64,000 nt of DNA. Source: Pezicula radicicola (lineage: Eukaryota; Ascomycota; Leotiomycetes; Helotiales; Dermateaceae). The stretch spans positions 310,001 through 374,000 of the forward strand of contig PDUO01000001.1 of NCBI GenBank assembly GCA_003008705.1. The letters run 5' to 3'. Numbering within the stretch: position 1 is the stretch's first letter; the number at the start of each line of letters is the position of its first letter. Of this stretch, positions 47,450 through 58,408 are shown piece after piece. Below the pieces are notes generated by a model. It did not search any database. It was not told the origin of the DNA and worked only from the letters and a program-made list of their open reading frames with translations. Position numbers and translations under genes: made by a program.

Positions 47450-48837
47450 ATGGACCCACAACCCCCAACACAACCAGAATTAAACCCGCAAACAATCCTC
47501 TTCCGACCAACCAAAAAGCGCAAAATCTACCGCCGCCAACGCGACTCGGAATCTAGCTTCGACAACGACGCACCACCAGCTCCCGCTCCCGAACCTAGTA
47601 CCTCGACGCCCAAGCAAACACTCGATGAACTTATCGCTTCACCTCATGGTACTACAGGTGAGAGTGTAGAAGGTGGGGAAGTACCGATAGCAGAGGTATT
47701 GCGATTGAGGAAACAAAGACAGAGGGGTAGGATTGGGGGAGTGGAATTTCGAGCTTCTGCTGTTGGTGGTTCTGCTAGGGGTGGTAATGGTGATGATGGT
47801 GAGGATGATGGGGAAGGAGGAAGAGAATTGGCTGTGAGGGGTGAGGGGGAGGTAGCTGAGGTGGGACAAGTTAGGAAGTTTGCGCCGCAGACTGGGATGA
47901 TTGGGGATGTTAGTAATAAGCATATGTGAGTCTTCCTCCCTTCCTTTTGCTTTCCTATTTTTGGGTCAATTTGTATGGCTTTGGGAGAGGATGGGGATAG
48001 GTATAGGGGAGAGTTTTGGGTGGGTGTTGAATAGTGACTGATGAGGGAAGGATGGCATATATAGATTCCGAACTAGCTAAACGTTCATCCATACACAACT
48101 CCACAACAACAACCAAACACACCAACGCCCCCTCCTCCATAACCTCAGCAACAAATTCTGCGCCAACAATCCAACAACAGAAACCCGATCCCGAACAAGT
48201 CAACCGCCAACCAGCAACACTAGGCAAACTCCAAGAAATTGACCTCGGAGACGAAGCAAGAGATCGCAATGTACAGCGTACGAATCAAGCTTGGAGACGC
48301 TTAGCCGGTGAGGAGATTGATGAAGATGAAGAAGGTAAGGATGGGAATGGGAATGCGAAGAAGATTAGGTTGGGTAGGGATGGGAAACCTTGGAGAGGGG
48401 GGAGGAAGAGGAGAGCTAGTGAGGACATTAAGAGGGATCAGCTTGTTGAGGCTATTTTGAGGGAGAATAGACGTAAGACTTCCATTTTTGATTTTGTTTC
48501 CCCTTCGCTCTTGGTTTCTATTTTTGAGGTGGCTTAGGCCTAAATATTGGATACTAATTTTGTGTTTACAGTAGAAATATATGATGAGCCCGTCATCAAA
48601 GAACCCGCTGTCAATGATGATCAAGCGGCTGATGATCGGATTGCAGAGGAGTTTAGAAGGGAATTTATGGATGCTATTCAGCAGAGGCAGACTAAGAAGG
48701 CTGCTCCTGCAACGGCTGCTAATCGGGGTCCTGGTGCTAAGGTCGAGGAAGAGCTTATGAAGGGGCCAAAGTTGGGTGGTAGCAGACAGGCAAGGGCAGC
48801 AATGAGGGAGTCAATGCTGAAGAATATGAAGAAGTAG
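47450..48837 (+). CDS. tls1: Hep59/Tls1 (C9orf78-like) spliceosome-associated protein
   Basis: Fungal homolog of human C9orf78/Hep59 and fission-yeast Tls1, spliceosome-associated proteins that act in splicing of selected introns. Exons 47450..47925, 48051..48472, 48572..48837, 387 aa. The N-terminus has FRPTKKRKIYRRQ, common to the family. The Hep59 core is split by intron 1: FAPQTGMIGDVSNKHM then MAYIDSELAKR. A conserved linker LGKLQEIDLGDEARDRNVQRT follows. The C-terminus is charged and helical (DDRIAEEFRREFMDAIQQRQ, RAAMRESMLKNMKK). Intron 1 (125 nt) has a weak acceptor (GGGAAG) but the only join that restores KHMMAYI. Confidence 0.85.
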
Positions 48838-49085
48838 CTTCCATGGTAATGCATGCTTTGGTACTAAAAACTAGGGAAGCCTTTCATTGCATTACTCTAG
48901 AATTACAAATACAGTTCTGGGTATGCGATTAAACCCATTGAAAGAAACGCCTTAGCCCACCCCATCTGTCGCGTTGCCTTGAACCGTTATATATCATCCT
49001 CCTTACCCTATCCTTTGCGCCTTGTCGTTACCCATTACCTTATCCGACCCTTATATCGTTTAATCCTATAACCAATTTCCCCAAC

Positions 49086-50210
49086 CTAAAGTCCTTCATT
49101 CAACGACCTTCCAGAATCCGATGCCGCAGGAGTATTGTCATCACCAGGTCCAAAATCCATCGCCTGACTCAAGCGAATTTCACTACCAACATCTAATACA
49201 ACAGCCTCGGTACCGACCCTCCTATTCGGAAACTTTTCACTCCTCGGACTAATCACACTCTCAACTTCCTCCCTTTCAAACTTCTCCGTAGCAATCTGCC
49301 AACTAGCAAACCCTTTCGTCTCCTTATCACCATCATGAGCACTAATCCAAGCCTTAGCCTGCAAATTCTGAGCAATTTCCAAACCACCAGGGAAACCAGC
49401 ACAGATATTGCCGCCTAGATACCAAGGATTGGTGATACGGTCGAAGCAATGGAGGAGTGCTGTAAGTGGTAATGCGGCTTCGGAGACTAGATGTGATGTT
49501 ATGTATGGAGCTAGTGTCTTATACGAACATCCATGTGGCGAGTAGATGACGGATAAAGCACGATCAGTGATGGAGGTTGAGAATGTGGATTGAAAGGATT
49601 GTGGAGATGCTGGTGGTGTCATGGGTAGAGTTTGTGTTTCGAAGGGTTGACATGTCGTTGGTGGTCGATATGTTATACCAATTGCACTGTGCAATCCCGT
49701 TATATCAGGACGTTGTGCTAGGAAGGTTATCGTTACTTCGCCCGGTGTGCCATTTGGTGTAATTGCTGGTACTGGAATCCGTTGAACAGTTGAAGTTCGC
49801 TTTAATCTAGGGTCTTCCCATCTCGGAAGCGTCCTTACTTTTTCTGGGTCAAAGTATTTCCAACTTCGGATTGTCTTTGCTGCACCTGGTTCGGCGAATA
49901 TTATTGTCTTTCCTCCACTTTTGGGTAACTGTTTGAGGGTTGGTTCATGGCAGTGATCTGTCTTATCTTGAGATATAATGACGAGATCTGGTTCAGGAAG
50001 TTCGGTCAATGAGTTGATGCATGATGGTGTTTTGTGTGTGGATATCGAGAACTTGGAATGCCAGATCGTGGAGGGTCCTGTGAGCCAGGGATCGAGGACG
50101 ATAGTGAAGGCTTTGGATTCGAGACCTGGAGATGGTGGGAAGGGAAGGATTGGTTGGAAGGATAAGAGGAATGATGCGTCGGAATTTAGGTGTTTAACTG
50201 TCAAAGACAT
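49086..50210 (-). CDS. Metallo-beta-lactamase-fold-like protein, altered metal motif
   Basis: An intron-free frame, 374 aa. The opening resembles UlaG/beta-lactamase-superfamily proteins of fungi: TVKHLNSDASFLLSF, then FTIVLDPWLTGPS (the beta-strand with the DPWL block) and LPEPDLVIISQDKTDHCHEPTL at the position of the HxHxDH metal-binding motif, here DKTDHCH. Later: GGKTIIFAEPGAA, FLAQRPDITGLHSAIGITY, VIYSPHGCSY and AWISAHDGDKETKG, which match the order of the fold. The enzyme class and substrate are unknown. Fairly sure of the fold, unsure of activity. Confidence 0.7.
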   Translation of the reverse strand: MSLTVKHLNSDASFLLSFQPILPFPPSPGLESKAFTIVLDPWLTGPSTIWHSKFSISTHKTPSCINSLTELPEPDLVIISQDKTDHCHEPTLKQLPKSGGKTIIFAEPGAAKTIRSWKYFDPEKVRTLPRWEDPRLKRTSTVQRIPVPAITPNGTPGEVTITFLAQRPDITGLHSAIGITYRPPTTCQPFETQTLPMTPPASPQSFQSTFSTSITDRALSVIYSPHGCSYKTLAPYITSHLVSEAALPLTALLHCFDRITNPWYLGGNICAGFPGGLEIAQNLQAKAWISAHDGDKETKGFASWQIATEKFEREEVESVISPRSEKFPNRRVGTEAVVLDVGSEIRLSQAMDFGPGDDNTPAASDSGRSLNEGL

Positions 50211-52215
50211 CTTCGAAGAGGGTTATGAGGAGATAGAGGATTTCGTCGATGTTCATAGTCGTCAGTTTCGACTCATCGACCCAACATGTGTTTGTTCGTT
50301 CCTGCAGAAAAGTTGGGAAACTCAATGGCTGGGTTTAAAGGTTGTGAAGGTACGAGTGAGGTCGAATGGGGCTAGTTCTTGCTGTTTAAAGGTGTGTATG
50401 TACGCGTAATGAAGTGAGGCTGGAAGTAGTTGTACCTGTGTTCCAATTGATAGATTGATGGTATGATAAGTCGAACGGACTGGTAAGTACTGGTGCCAAA
50501 TGGGAGGAGGGGGGCATTTCATTGGATTTTGTACCTCATAATCAGCAGCTGTGCACAAGGATCATGACCGCGGGAAGGGGGGGAATGGTGGAGCGAGGAG
50601 TTCTTCAAGAACCTACACCCACGAGCCCGAGAGGGAGAGTCGAGGCGAGCACAAGGAACGCCACAACTTACTGTAAACTGAGCTACGGAGGTCCCTAGCT
50701 ATAAAAAAAAATCCTCTTTGGGTAGATAGAATAGGCAGTTGAGTGACTTCAAGGTACAGTACAGTAGTACCTTGTATTTTCTTTCTGTTTAATCTCCTCG
50801 CTTTAGATCAATAGACAGATAAATCGTCGATTCAACAAACGCACTGCAGGTTCCTTCCTTGATTAATTTAATTATACAGAAAAGTAAAATATATACACAA
50901 AAATGAAAAGGCGTTTATCTCGGCATATCACCCGAAGGTATCACAGCTATGGTCCGTGGATTGAACGAATGAAGGGATCGATATCGCTGATGTTGAAAGA
51001 AAAAAGTGGCTGTCAAGCCTCCTCGCTTTGATAAACCAGATCAATACTGTGAAGAAAACCAGGGCATCCTCGGCCTCGGTTTCTATTTCCAGGGGAAAAG
51101 CACCAGGAGAGTTCAGATGGTCGGGAGAGCTGAATCAAGATTGGGTAGACCAGGGCCCTTCGGGCAATATCAACCGCTTATTGATCGATTCGATCGATTC
51201 ATCATATTTAGGCGGGTCTGACATGGGGAACGAAAAGTGATTAGGGAATCTTTTAACGAGACGGATCTTCACTGCTTAGCTGTAATTCCCCAGTTTGTTA
51301 CCTCGTTATGCAAGTCAGCGCACCCGGGAAACAAAAATTCATCATCTACCTTGGAACTGGAAACATCTGGACCAACAAAGGCATCGTAAGGAATTCGGAG
51401 AAGTTCCTTCTTGAAACGATAGTCGCGGTGGTGTAGGCATTTTCTAGAGCGTTCTTGGCGTGTGGCTTGTTTCTTCAGTAGTAGCCGCTTTTTTGTGTGT
51501 GCTGCAATGGAAATCGTCACGATCGTGAAGGCCAACCACCAAACATCTGTATGTTCTCGAGCGTTATCGTGGTTTCATATTTCCCGCCAGCGCTGGCCAC
51601 GGCGTCTCCGAGTCTCTCCGCAGTTCAATGGTATGAGGGGTATGGCAGCAAACTAAAGTTTGAGGTTTGGGGAATGAAGAGTTGTGAATTATATCGGCTT
51701 TCCCACTGAGCTAGTCTGAGATATCTTCGCCTACATCTGGTGCTCTAATTTGTTCGATTGCTGCAAATGTTTGGAATATCTGTAAAATTACTTTCGTTGA
51801 TCAATTCAAGTTGTTGATTTTGTAAGCTCTATGTAACACAACTCCTACTAGAGGGGCATAGAGTTCAAAAGGTTTTTGTATGCTTGACCATCACAAATAA
51901 ACTTTTGGCACAGCCTGACAGAGTATTAAAACTTAAAATAAGGACCATTTAACCGTGCCGTCCTCCTTGACTTGAAAGACCTTGGTCCTAGCAGACGTTC
52001 GTTCGTCTTCCGTGTTCGTTCGTCCAGTGAATGGCATTAGGGTATGGGGAAATAAAAAGGTAAAACTTGGCGGTAGAATCGTATTAGCGATTGTTTGGGT
52101 GATCACAGCAGCTAGAATGGAGGTTCTATCTTAAATACTATTAGTAGCTTTGCCAGGAGAATTGTGTCGGGTTAGCTGAGTGTTATATTATAAGCTTGCG
52201 CTGCAAAGTTATTAG
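50211..52215. other. Intergenic interval
   Basis: 2 kb of mostly short overlapping frames. Only the minus-strand frame at 51269-51535 deserves mention (listed separately). Confidence 0.4.
51269..51535 (-). CDS. Possible small membrane protein (partial model)
   Basis: An 88-codon frame that is open further upstream (to about 51585), where it reads DVWWLAFTIVTISIAAHTKK, a plausible TM helix followed by basic residues, then a hydrophilic tail ending NEVTNWGITAKQ. An upstream ATG or exon was not found, so this may be the last exon of a small gene or chance. Not recognised. Confidence 0.25.
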   Translation of the reverse strand: MAFTIVTISIAAHTKKRLLLKKQATRQERSRKCLHHRDYRFKKELLRIPYDAFVGPDVSSSKVDDEFLFPGCADLHNEVTNWGITAKQ

Positions 52216-52572
52216 TATCCCTCCCTCGTATCCCGAATTATGAATATTAGCTAATGCTTAGGCTATAGGGACGTACAACAAGGTATCGATTAAACAGAGT
52301 AGTTCTAGCTAATAAACTCCTTGTATTTGCCTCTAAGACGCGTTAAACGATTATTGGCGAGTAAAGTATCAATCCCTGCCTAAATAGCTAATATTCGTGA
52401 TTCGGGATATTAGCTATATAGGTAAGGATTAGACACTTTGCTCGTCACAATTGCTTATCGTGTCTTAGAGGAAAATATAAGAATTTTATTAGCTAGAACT
52501 ACTCTGTTTAATTGATACCTTATCGTACGTCCCGGTGGCCTAGGCGCTGGCCAATATACGAGGGAGGGGATA
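52216..52572. mobile_element. Foldback MITE, 357 bp, TA-flanked
   Basis: Nearly the whole length is one long imperfect inverted repeat. The left arm starts TATCCCTCCCTCGTAT and the right arm ends ATACGAGGGAGGGGATA. Shared inner blocks include GGGACGTAC, TTAAACAGAGTAGTTCTAGC, CCTCTAAGAC and ATAGCTAATAT; the arms are about 170 bp with a short loop (TCGTGATTCGGG). TA at both ends fits Tc1/mariner-type target duplication. No ORF. Confidence 0.85.
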
Positions 52573-53153
52573 AAGTTTTATACGGAAATTCTTAGCTGGG
52601 ATGCCCTACAAACCTACAAATACAAGCCTGTACCTCCTTAAAAACATTGGTTAGTACTTCGTATACAATTATAGCACCATATCGGACAAGTGTTAGTCGA
52701 GTGCAAAATACGGATGTGTAAGAGTAAAGTAGGTTGCCTAACTTAAGTGTAACAGTGTAAGTGAATTACATAGAGTATTTCTACGTGAGCTACCTCGGTA
52801 CTACCTTCCTGGCCAACGACTATTTATAGACACTCGAGTATAGCAACATGGTAGATAATAAGCACCTTTAATCAAAAATTCCCACCTACTAAGGTGCCTA
52901 TTATAATTCTTAATATATTAGCACTGGGACTTAAGACAGGAAAGAAAGAAACCGGCTATTTTAAACTCTTCCCTTTAGATGTAGGCTCTCTAAATTTTCT
53001 GAGTATTCCCTTATGTGGTAATGCTATAGGACCAGTTAAGCGAATTGAAAAGGGGATTGCTTCTCGGACATTAACTATATATGCATTGTGCTAACCAGGC
53101 TATGAATCGCTTAAACTCATGTATCCTTAGCAAGCCGTGCTAAACTACCCAAT

Positions 53154-53192
53154 GCAAGTGAGTTACTTGAGTCGAAGAAGTTACCTGGCCTG
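53154..53192. repeat. Dispersed GTAACTCACTTG-type short repeat
   Basis: GCAAGTGAGTTACTTGAGTC followed by GAAGAAGTTACC. Confidence 0.5.
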
Positions 53193-53330
53193 ACTTCAAA
53201 AATTTAGAAATGGATTCATGAAATAAGCGATTCATTTCAACACATCTCTTAAAACCCCCTCACAAAAATCCACTCCTCAATTCCCCACCCTCCAGTTACG
53301 TCTTATTCCCCAAACCCCCATAGATCCACC

Positions 53331-55210
53331 TCAAATCCGATATCTAAAGTGTAAATTCTCCCAATCTGTCAAATCCTCAAACCCCTCCAAAGCCTCCTGC
53401 TCAGCCTGCGCATAATACGCATTCCTATCCCTTCTCGAATTCTGCACCCAACAAAAACCCGTATACACAACCTGCAAAACAATACAAGCACCATAACAAA
53501 CAATCAATCCCTTAATAGCAGAAGGATATCTCGGCGATTCTTTAGCGAAAAAGATATGTGGTCCTGCTATATTTCCGGCACAGTAGAAGATGAAGTAGAG
53601 TGAGAGGACTGTGGTTCTTTTTGTGTGTCCCGCTACGTTTAGGACTGGCAATGTCCAGTTTAACACTATTGGGGATCCGATTACGTTTTGGAGCCACGCC
53701 ATTGCTACGAGGCTGTAGCGTTGGGAGATGGGAATCGTGAGGATTCCTATTAGACCTGCTAGGCCGGGGAGGAGACCGACTAGATGTTTGTTAGCTTTTT
53801 GAAGTTTGAGTTTAACTAATTCGGAGCTTTAGATCTTCAGAAAATTTGTGCTCTTATCTCTCTTCACCGCTATATAGTCGTGGGGATAACACCATACTCG
53901 TTGAGTTACTCAACTCAACTCAATAAAAGAATTCAAGATGGTCAAAGCCCGTATTTAACCATCCGCAGTAAAAGAACGATGAAAACGAAGAACTCACTAA
54001 TAATAGTAACCCCCGTCATATTCTTAAAAGTAGCAACATACCCCAAAACAATACATCCCACAATCTCAAAAGCACCACCAGGAGTCTGCAATAAACTAGC
54101 TTTCAAAGCACTAAATCCAAATCCTTTAATCAGCGCACTTGCGAAATTAGCAATCCCTCCATTAAGCATCCCATATGAAGTACCCATAAGAAGCAATATC
54201 CAAGTCTTTGGATCAATTATAGCTTCTTTGGCTTGATGCCCTAGAAACTTGGTATGCTTGACACCTGTTTTGTTGCGTGAGATACGCCATACTGCTACTA
54301 CTCTCTCGTATGAGCTGAACATCTTTCCGTTGTGTGGTCCATCCGGTAGGTAGAGGGAGATTATTACTCCCCACGCCATTGTTAAAGTTCCGACGACCTT
54401 TTTAATTTTCTTTTAGTATTCATGAATCATAGCTTGAATAGCTAGCTGTGCTTACCAGATAAATCAACTTCCAATTCGGCACCGCTAGATTTTCTACATG
54501 TCCTAATCCATAAGCTAGTAAAGCTCCAATAATACTCGACATTCCATTCATGCCCAACCAAAAACTAGTTCTAAGTGGTTGCTCCTCTCGTGTCCATAGT
54601 GTTGAGGTAAGTAGGATCCATGCAGGTGAGATACATGCTTCTACAAATCCTAGGAAGAATCGAATAGCGAAAAATCCGGAGAAATTGAATACGGCAGCTT
54701 GTAACATGCAGATTGCTCCCCAGATAAAAATCATACCGCCAACGAAGCGTCCGATGGGCCATCGCTGTAGTGCGAGGTTGGACGGCCATGCGCCGAGTAA
54801 CCATCCGAAATAGAGAGCTGATGCTACCCAGGAGTAGTCATCTCCTGTCATATGGGTATCGGCTTGGAGACCATAAGCATTTGAATAGTTGAGTCTTTAC
54901 GTAAGTTAGTCGTTGGAAGTTTTATATATTCAGGAACTTCAACTTACGTTTGCTTGTCTAGAAAACTCAGCATGTAAGTCGTCATCATCATGGGCAACAC
55001 AACAAAGTCCAACTTCCTCCTCACTTTGACTGCATCTCTCTCAAGTTGAGCATCATCATATTGAAGCGATTGTTGAAATAAGCCCAATCCGAGATCTGTA
55101 TGCAGCTCGTCTAGCTGTGCTTTTGCTGCGAGCTCCACTGCTTCTCCCTTTGAAACTGGGCCATTGGAAATTTCAGTTGCAGGTATCGTAGTCTTCTCAA
55201 TGTCCGACAT
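53331..55210 (-). CDS. MFS permease, Dal5/allantoate (ACS) family
   Basis: Plasma-membrane major-facilitator permease of the anion:cation symporter family that includes yeast Dal5 (allantoate, ureidosuccinate, dipeptides) and vitamin carriers. Four exons, complement(53331..53779, 53998..54397, 54456..54894, 54948..55210), 516 aa, in phase. After a soluble N-tail come RRKLDFVVLPMMMTTYMLSFLDKQTLNYSNAYG (TM1, with the family LDK-x-LNY motif), SALYFGWLLGAWPSNLALQRWP (TM2), FFAIRFFLGFVEACISPAWILLTSTLW (TM4-5), WKLIYLVVGTLTMAWG, and a second half ending with IFYCAGNIAGPHIF and GLIVCYGACIVLQVVY. The 218-nt third intron is long and could hide alternative splicing. Divergent from the amidase 1 kb away, which suggests joint use of an amide or ureide nitrogen source. 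Confidence 0.88.
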
Positions 55211-56194
55211 CTTGAATATTGTTAGTGAGCTCTAGGTCCTTATCCTACGTAGGTAGATAATTTGGGGGTAAATGGTCTTTTATATGTGGTAGAGTGCCAT
55301 TTTTGATAACAGTATGTAGATAAAGCACAAGGAGACAGAAGGGGCACTGGCGCGTATTCCCGACATGCAGTCTCTGACCAGATGCTACGTTATCTTCAAT
55401 TGAGCAGTGTTCGACATCAGATGATCTGATAAGAAGATCCGCAGGAACACAAGCGAACGAGAGCGATATAATTAAACCCGGAATCACCATCTTGGATGTA
55501 GACCACAGTAAGGGTGGGGAATCAATAAGGTCTGCACATCACCATCACCAACTGAGCAGCGACTCTAAAGGGTCTCCTCTCAACTTAGACAGTCTAGGAG
55601 TCCTGTATGTATCCATCAGTGGCTCTTTACAGATGCACTCCTAGTGCTCCCATGGTAGTGATTATGATCGGAATTTGTTCCCAGGGCGTCACCACTTACC
55701 TCGCTCACATAGGCGTATTTCCATACAATTGGTCCCCTGGTACTCCGCAATTATCTTCGAGATAACTTTAGCCGAGCTAGTAGAGGCGGAGGTACAATTG
55801 CTTAACTGTCGACAACACAAAGGTGGGGTGCATACAGCTAATAAGTTAATTATCGGTCCGCATATGCTATCCAACTGCATGAAAGATGAAAGGCTATCCG
55901 ATAAGAGCTCTTGAGGTCAAGTGATTATTAAATAATGTGCTACAATGTGCTACTAGCCAAACGGGGAATAAATAAGCTCCATAAATATCCTGTCGGCTGA
56001 GAGCTATCTAGGCTATCGTCACGGAATATTTAACTAGATCATGCCGTCGTCTGCGAGGAGAATATCTTGTCGGACGTTCCTTTCCTTCCATCTTTCTTCC
56101 TTCAATTTTCATCAACGGTGTGAAGAAGAGTCATCTATGAATTTGAATTTGAATCTGGAAGATATATCATTGGGAATCTGAAGATCTACGAAGC
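55211..56194. promoter_or_regulatory. Shared divergent promoter, permease/amidase
   Basis: 984 bp between divergent starts. It contains TTATCGG, CTATCGTC and CCGATAAG words; GATAA-type words are the kind recognised by AreA/NIT2 GATA factors, but single words are common by chance. No gene inside. Confidence 0.35.
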
Positions 56195-58203
56195 ATGATG
56201 ACTGGAAAACCATGGGCGGAGATCGCAGCTGCGAAGAAAGCAGAACAGCTTTCTCGGATTCCAAAGGAGTGGATTCTAAGCCCTGAAGCGCTTCCAAAAG
56301 AAGGAACGGTCGATTTGCGTCCTGTTGCAGCATCTTGTGGGATCCTCTCAGAGAAAGAACTGAAGATTACTGGGGATTATGATGCGACTGGTTTGCTGGA
56401 GAAGATTGCAGATGGCACATACAGTGCGAAAGAAGTCGTCACTGCGTATTGTAAGCGTGCTGCTGTAGGACAGCAGCTGTGCAATTCTCTAACCGAGATC
56501 ATGTTCCTTGATGCAATTGCCGCTGCTGAGAAGTTAGATGAGACTTTCAAGAGGACTGGAAAGACCGTTGGGCCTCTGCATGGCCTTCCTATGACTTTCA
56601 AGGTAGGTTTCACTTCATAGCACGAAGCTAAATTTGCTAATTGTCGTACAAGGAATGCTTTCATGTAAAGGGCTATGATGCAAGTGACGGATATATTTCG
56701 AGAACTTTTGATCCCTCTACATACGACAGCTACATGATCGAAATAGTTCGCGGCGCTGGTGCTGTAGTAATTTCTAAGACAAATACACCACAGACTATGC
56801 TTGTGGCAGAAGCGCATAACAATGTCTTCGGACAAACTAAAAATCCTGTGGTCTCTCACTTGACAAGTGGTGGAAGTAGTGGCGGAGAAGGCTCTATGAT
56901 AGCTTTTAGAGGAAGTGCGTTGGGTATTGGAACAGATGTTGGAGGTTCCATTCGGTATTTTCGATGTTCTACCTCCCCTTCACGAGTATGTGGCTGATTC
57001 TAGTCATAGAATACCTGCGGCTGCAAATGGGACATATGGTTTCAAGCCTTCCTTCGGAATTCTCCCCATGCTTGGCTACGCAGCTTCAAACTGGGTGGGA
57101 ATGAATACTGGGATCCCCGCTGTCTGTGGTCCTTTAGCAACCTCAGCTCGCGACTTGAGTCTGCTCACACGCGTTGTTCGGGACGTGAAGCCGTGGACTG
57201 TGGACCCAGCAATCATACCTGGCATTATGGAGCAGGGTACCAGCACTCGAAAACCGGTCGTCGGTGTTGTCCATAAGAGTGGTATAACACCACATCCGCC
57301 AATCCAGAGAGGCCTGAAAGAAGCACGAGCAAAGCTTGAGGCAGCAGGATTCGAGGTGAAAGACTTTACTCCGCCAGATTTCGCGGAGATTCGGAAAGTC
57401 ACCAAAGAACTGTTCACACTCGACGGTCTATCGTATCCAAAACGTGAACGTGAGTAAATCCAGTTCATATTTATCCTATTCCAGATTGCTTGAGGTGCTG
57501 GAAGACGGTCTCAAAACATCACATCATCTTGACTCTCGGGGCATGTCTCGCTACTCCGGATTCATATTTTAGTCCTCTTGAAACTTTGTAGAAGTGGTAA
57601 AGCTAATACCCAGGTTCTGAAGTCGCGAAAGCTGGTGAGCCTGTGGTGCCGTCGGTCAAGAAAATTGGGTTCTGGGATGTGCCACCCAAAGCCCCAGAAG
57701 AAATGTGGGCATGGAATGCAAAGAAAGGAGCTATTCAAAAGGAAATGCTTGATCGCTGGCAAGAAGCGAAGGTGGATGTTGTCCTCTGTCCCGTCGGGCC
57801 ACACACTGCTGTAAAGGCGGGGGATTGGATGATCGACTCCTACACTGTAGCTTGGAATGCTGTTGATGTAGGTCTGCAGAACCCCAGCAGTGATTGATGC
57901 TAATCAATTGAAAATAGTACCCAGCTGTCATAATCCCATTTTCCAGTGCCGACCCCGAGAAAGATCCGCTTGATACGGCATTCGCTCCTCTGTCTTCTAA
58001 CAAAGAGAATGATGAATATAATCAAACACTATGTATGTGCATCCATTTACACCGAGTCCACAACATTGCCTTGCTAACTGATCATAGACGAGCCAAAGCT
58101 CATGGAAGGCGCACCTATTGCTCTCCAACTAGTCGGACCGCGACTGGGGGACGAGCAGCTTTTGAAGGATGTAGAACTCATCGACCAAGTCCTCAACGCC
58201 TGA
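56195..58203 (+). CDS. Amidase signature family enzyme
   Basis: Amide hydrolase of the fungal acetamidase-type AS family; releases ammonia from small amides. Six exons, 56195..56602, 56653..56954, 57010..57449, 57614..57867, 57918..58032, 58088..58203, 544 aa. The catalytic triad is Lys136 (MTFK, last codon of exon 1), Ser211 (TSGGSSGGE) and Ser235 (GIGTDVGGSIR). The 75/24 spacing equals that of fatty-acid amide hydrolase. Later blocks: GTYGFKPSFGILP, GPLATSARDL, FWDVPPKAPEEMW, DVVLCPVGPHTAV, AWNAVDYPAVIIPF, APIALQLVGPRLGDE. Intron 3 is 164 nt, much longer than the others, and is the least certain join (...YPKRE-R-SEVAKAGEP). It is convergent with a Zn2Cys6 regulator and divergent from a Dal5-like permease. 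Confidence 0.88.
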
Positions 58204-58408
58204 ATGTAACAAGGGTTGTTGATCAGTCGCCGGAGGTGGTGTTCCTGTAAAACAAAGATGTCGCAGCTACCGATAATACTGTGGTAGTGTCCAACTTTGA
58301 ATACTTTGGTAGTCAAATAACCGACTCTTTGGGTGATAAGTGGATGTAATGAACAGCTTTTTAAACCTTAGAGCAGTAGAGCCTAACTGCTTTTGCTCAT
58401 GTGAAACA

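Noticed and set aside
47235..47556. Short frames just upstream of the tls1 start
   Set aside because: They are in other phases of the tls1 leader and first exon; the Hep59 frame explains the region.
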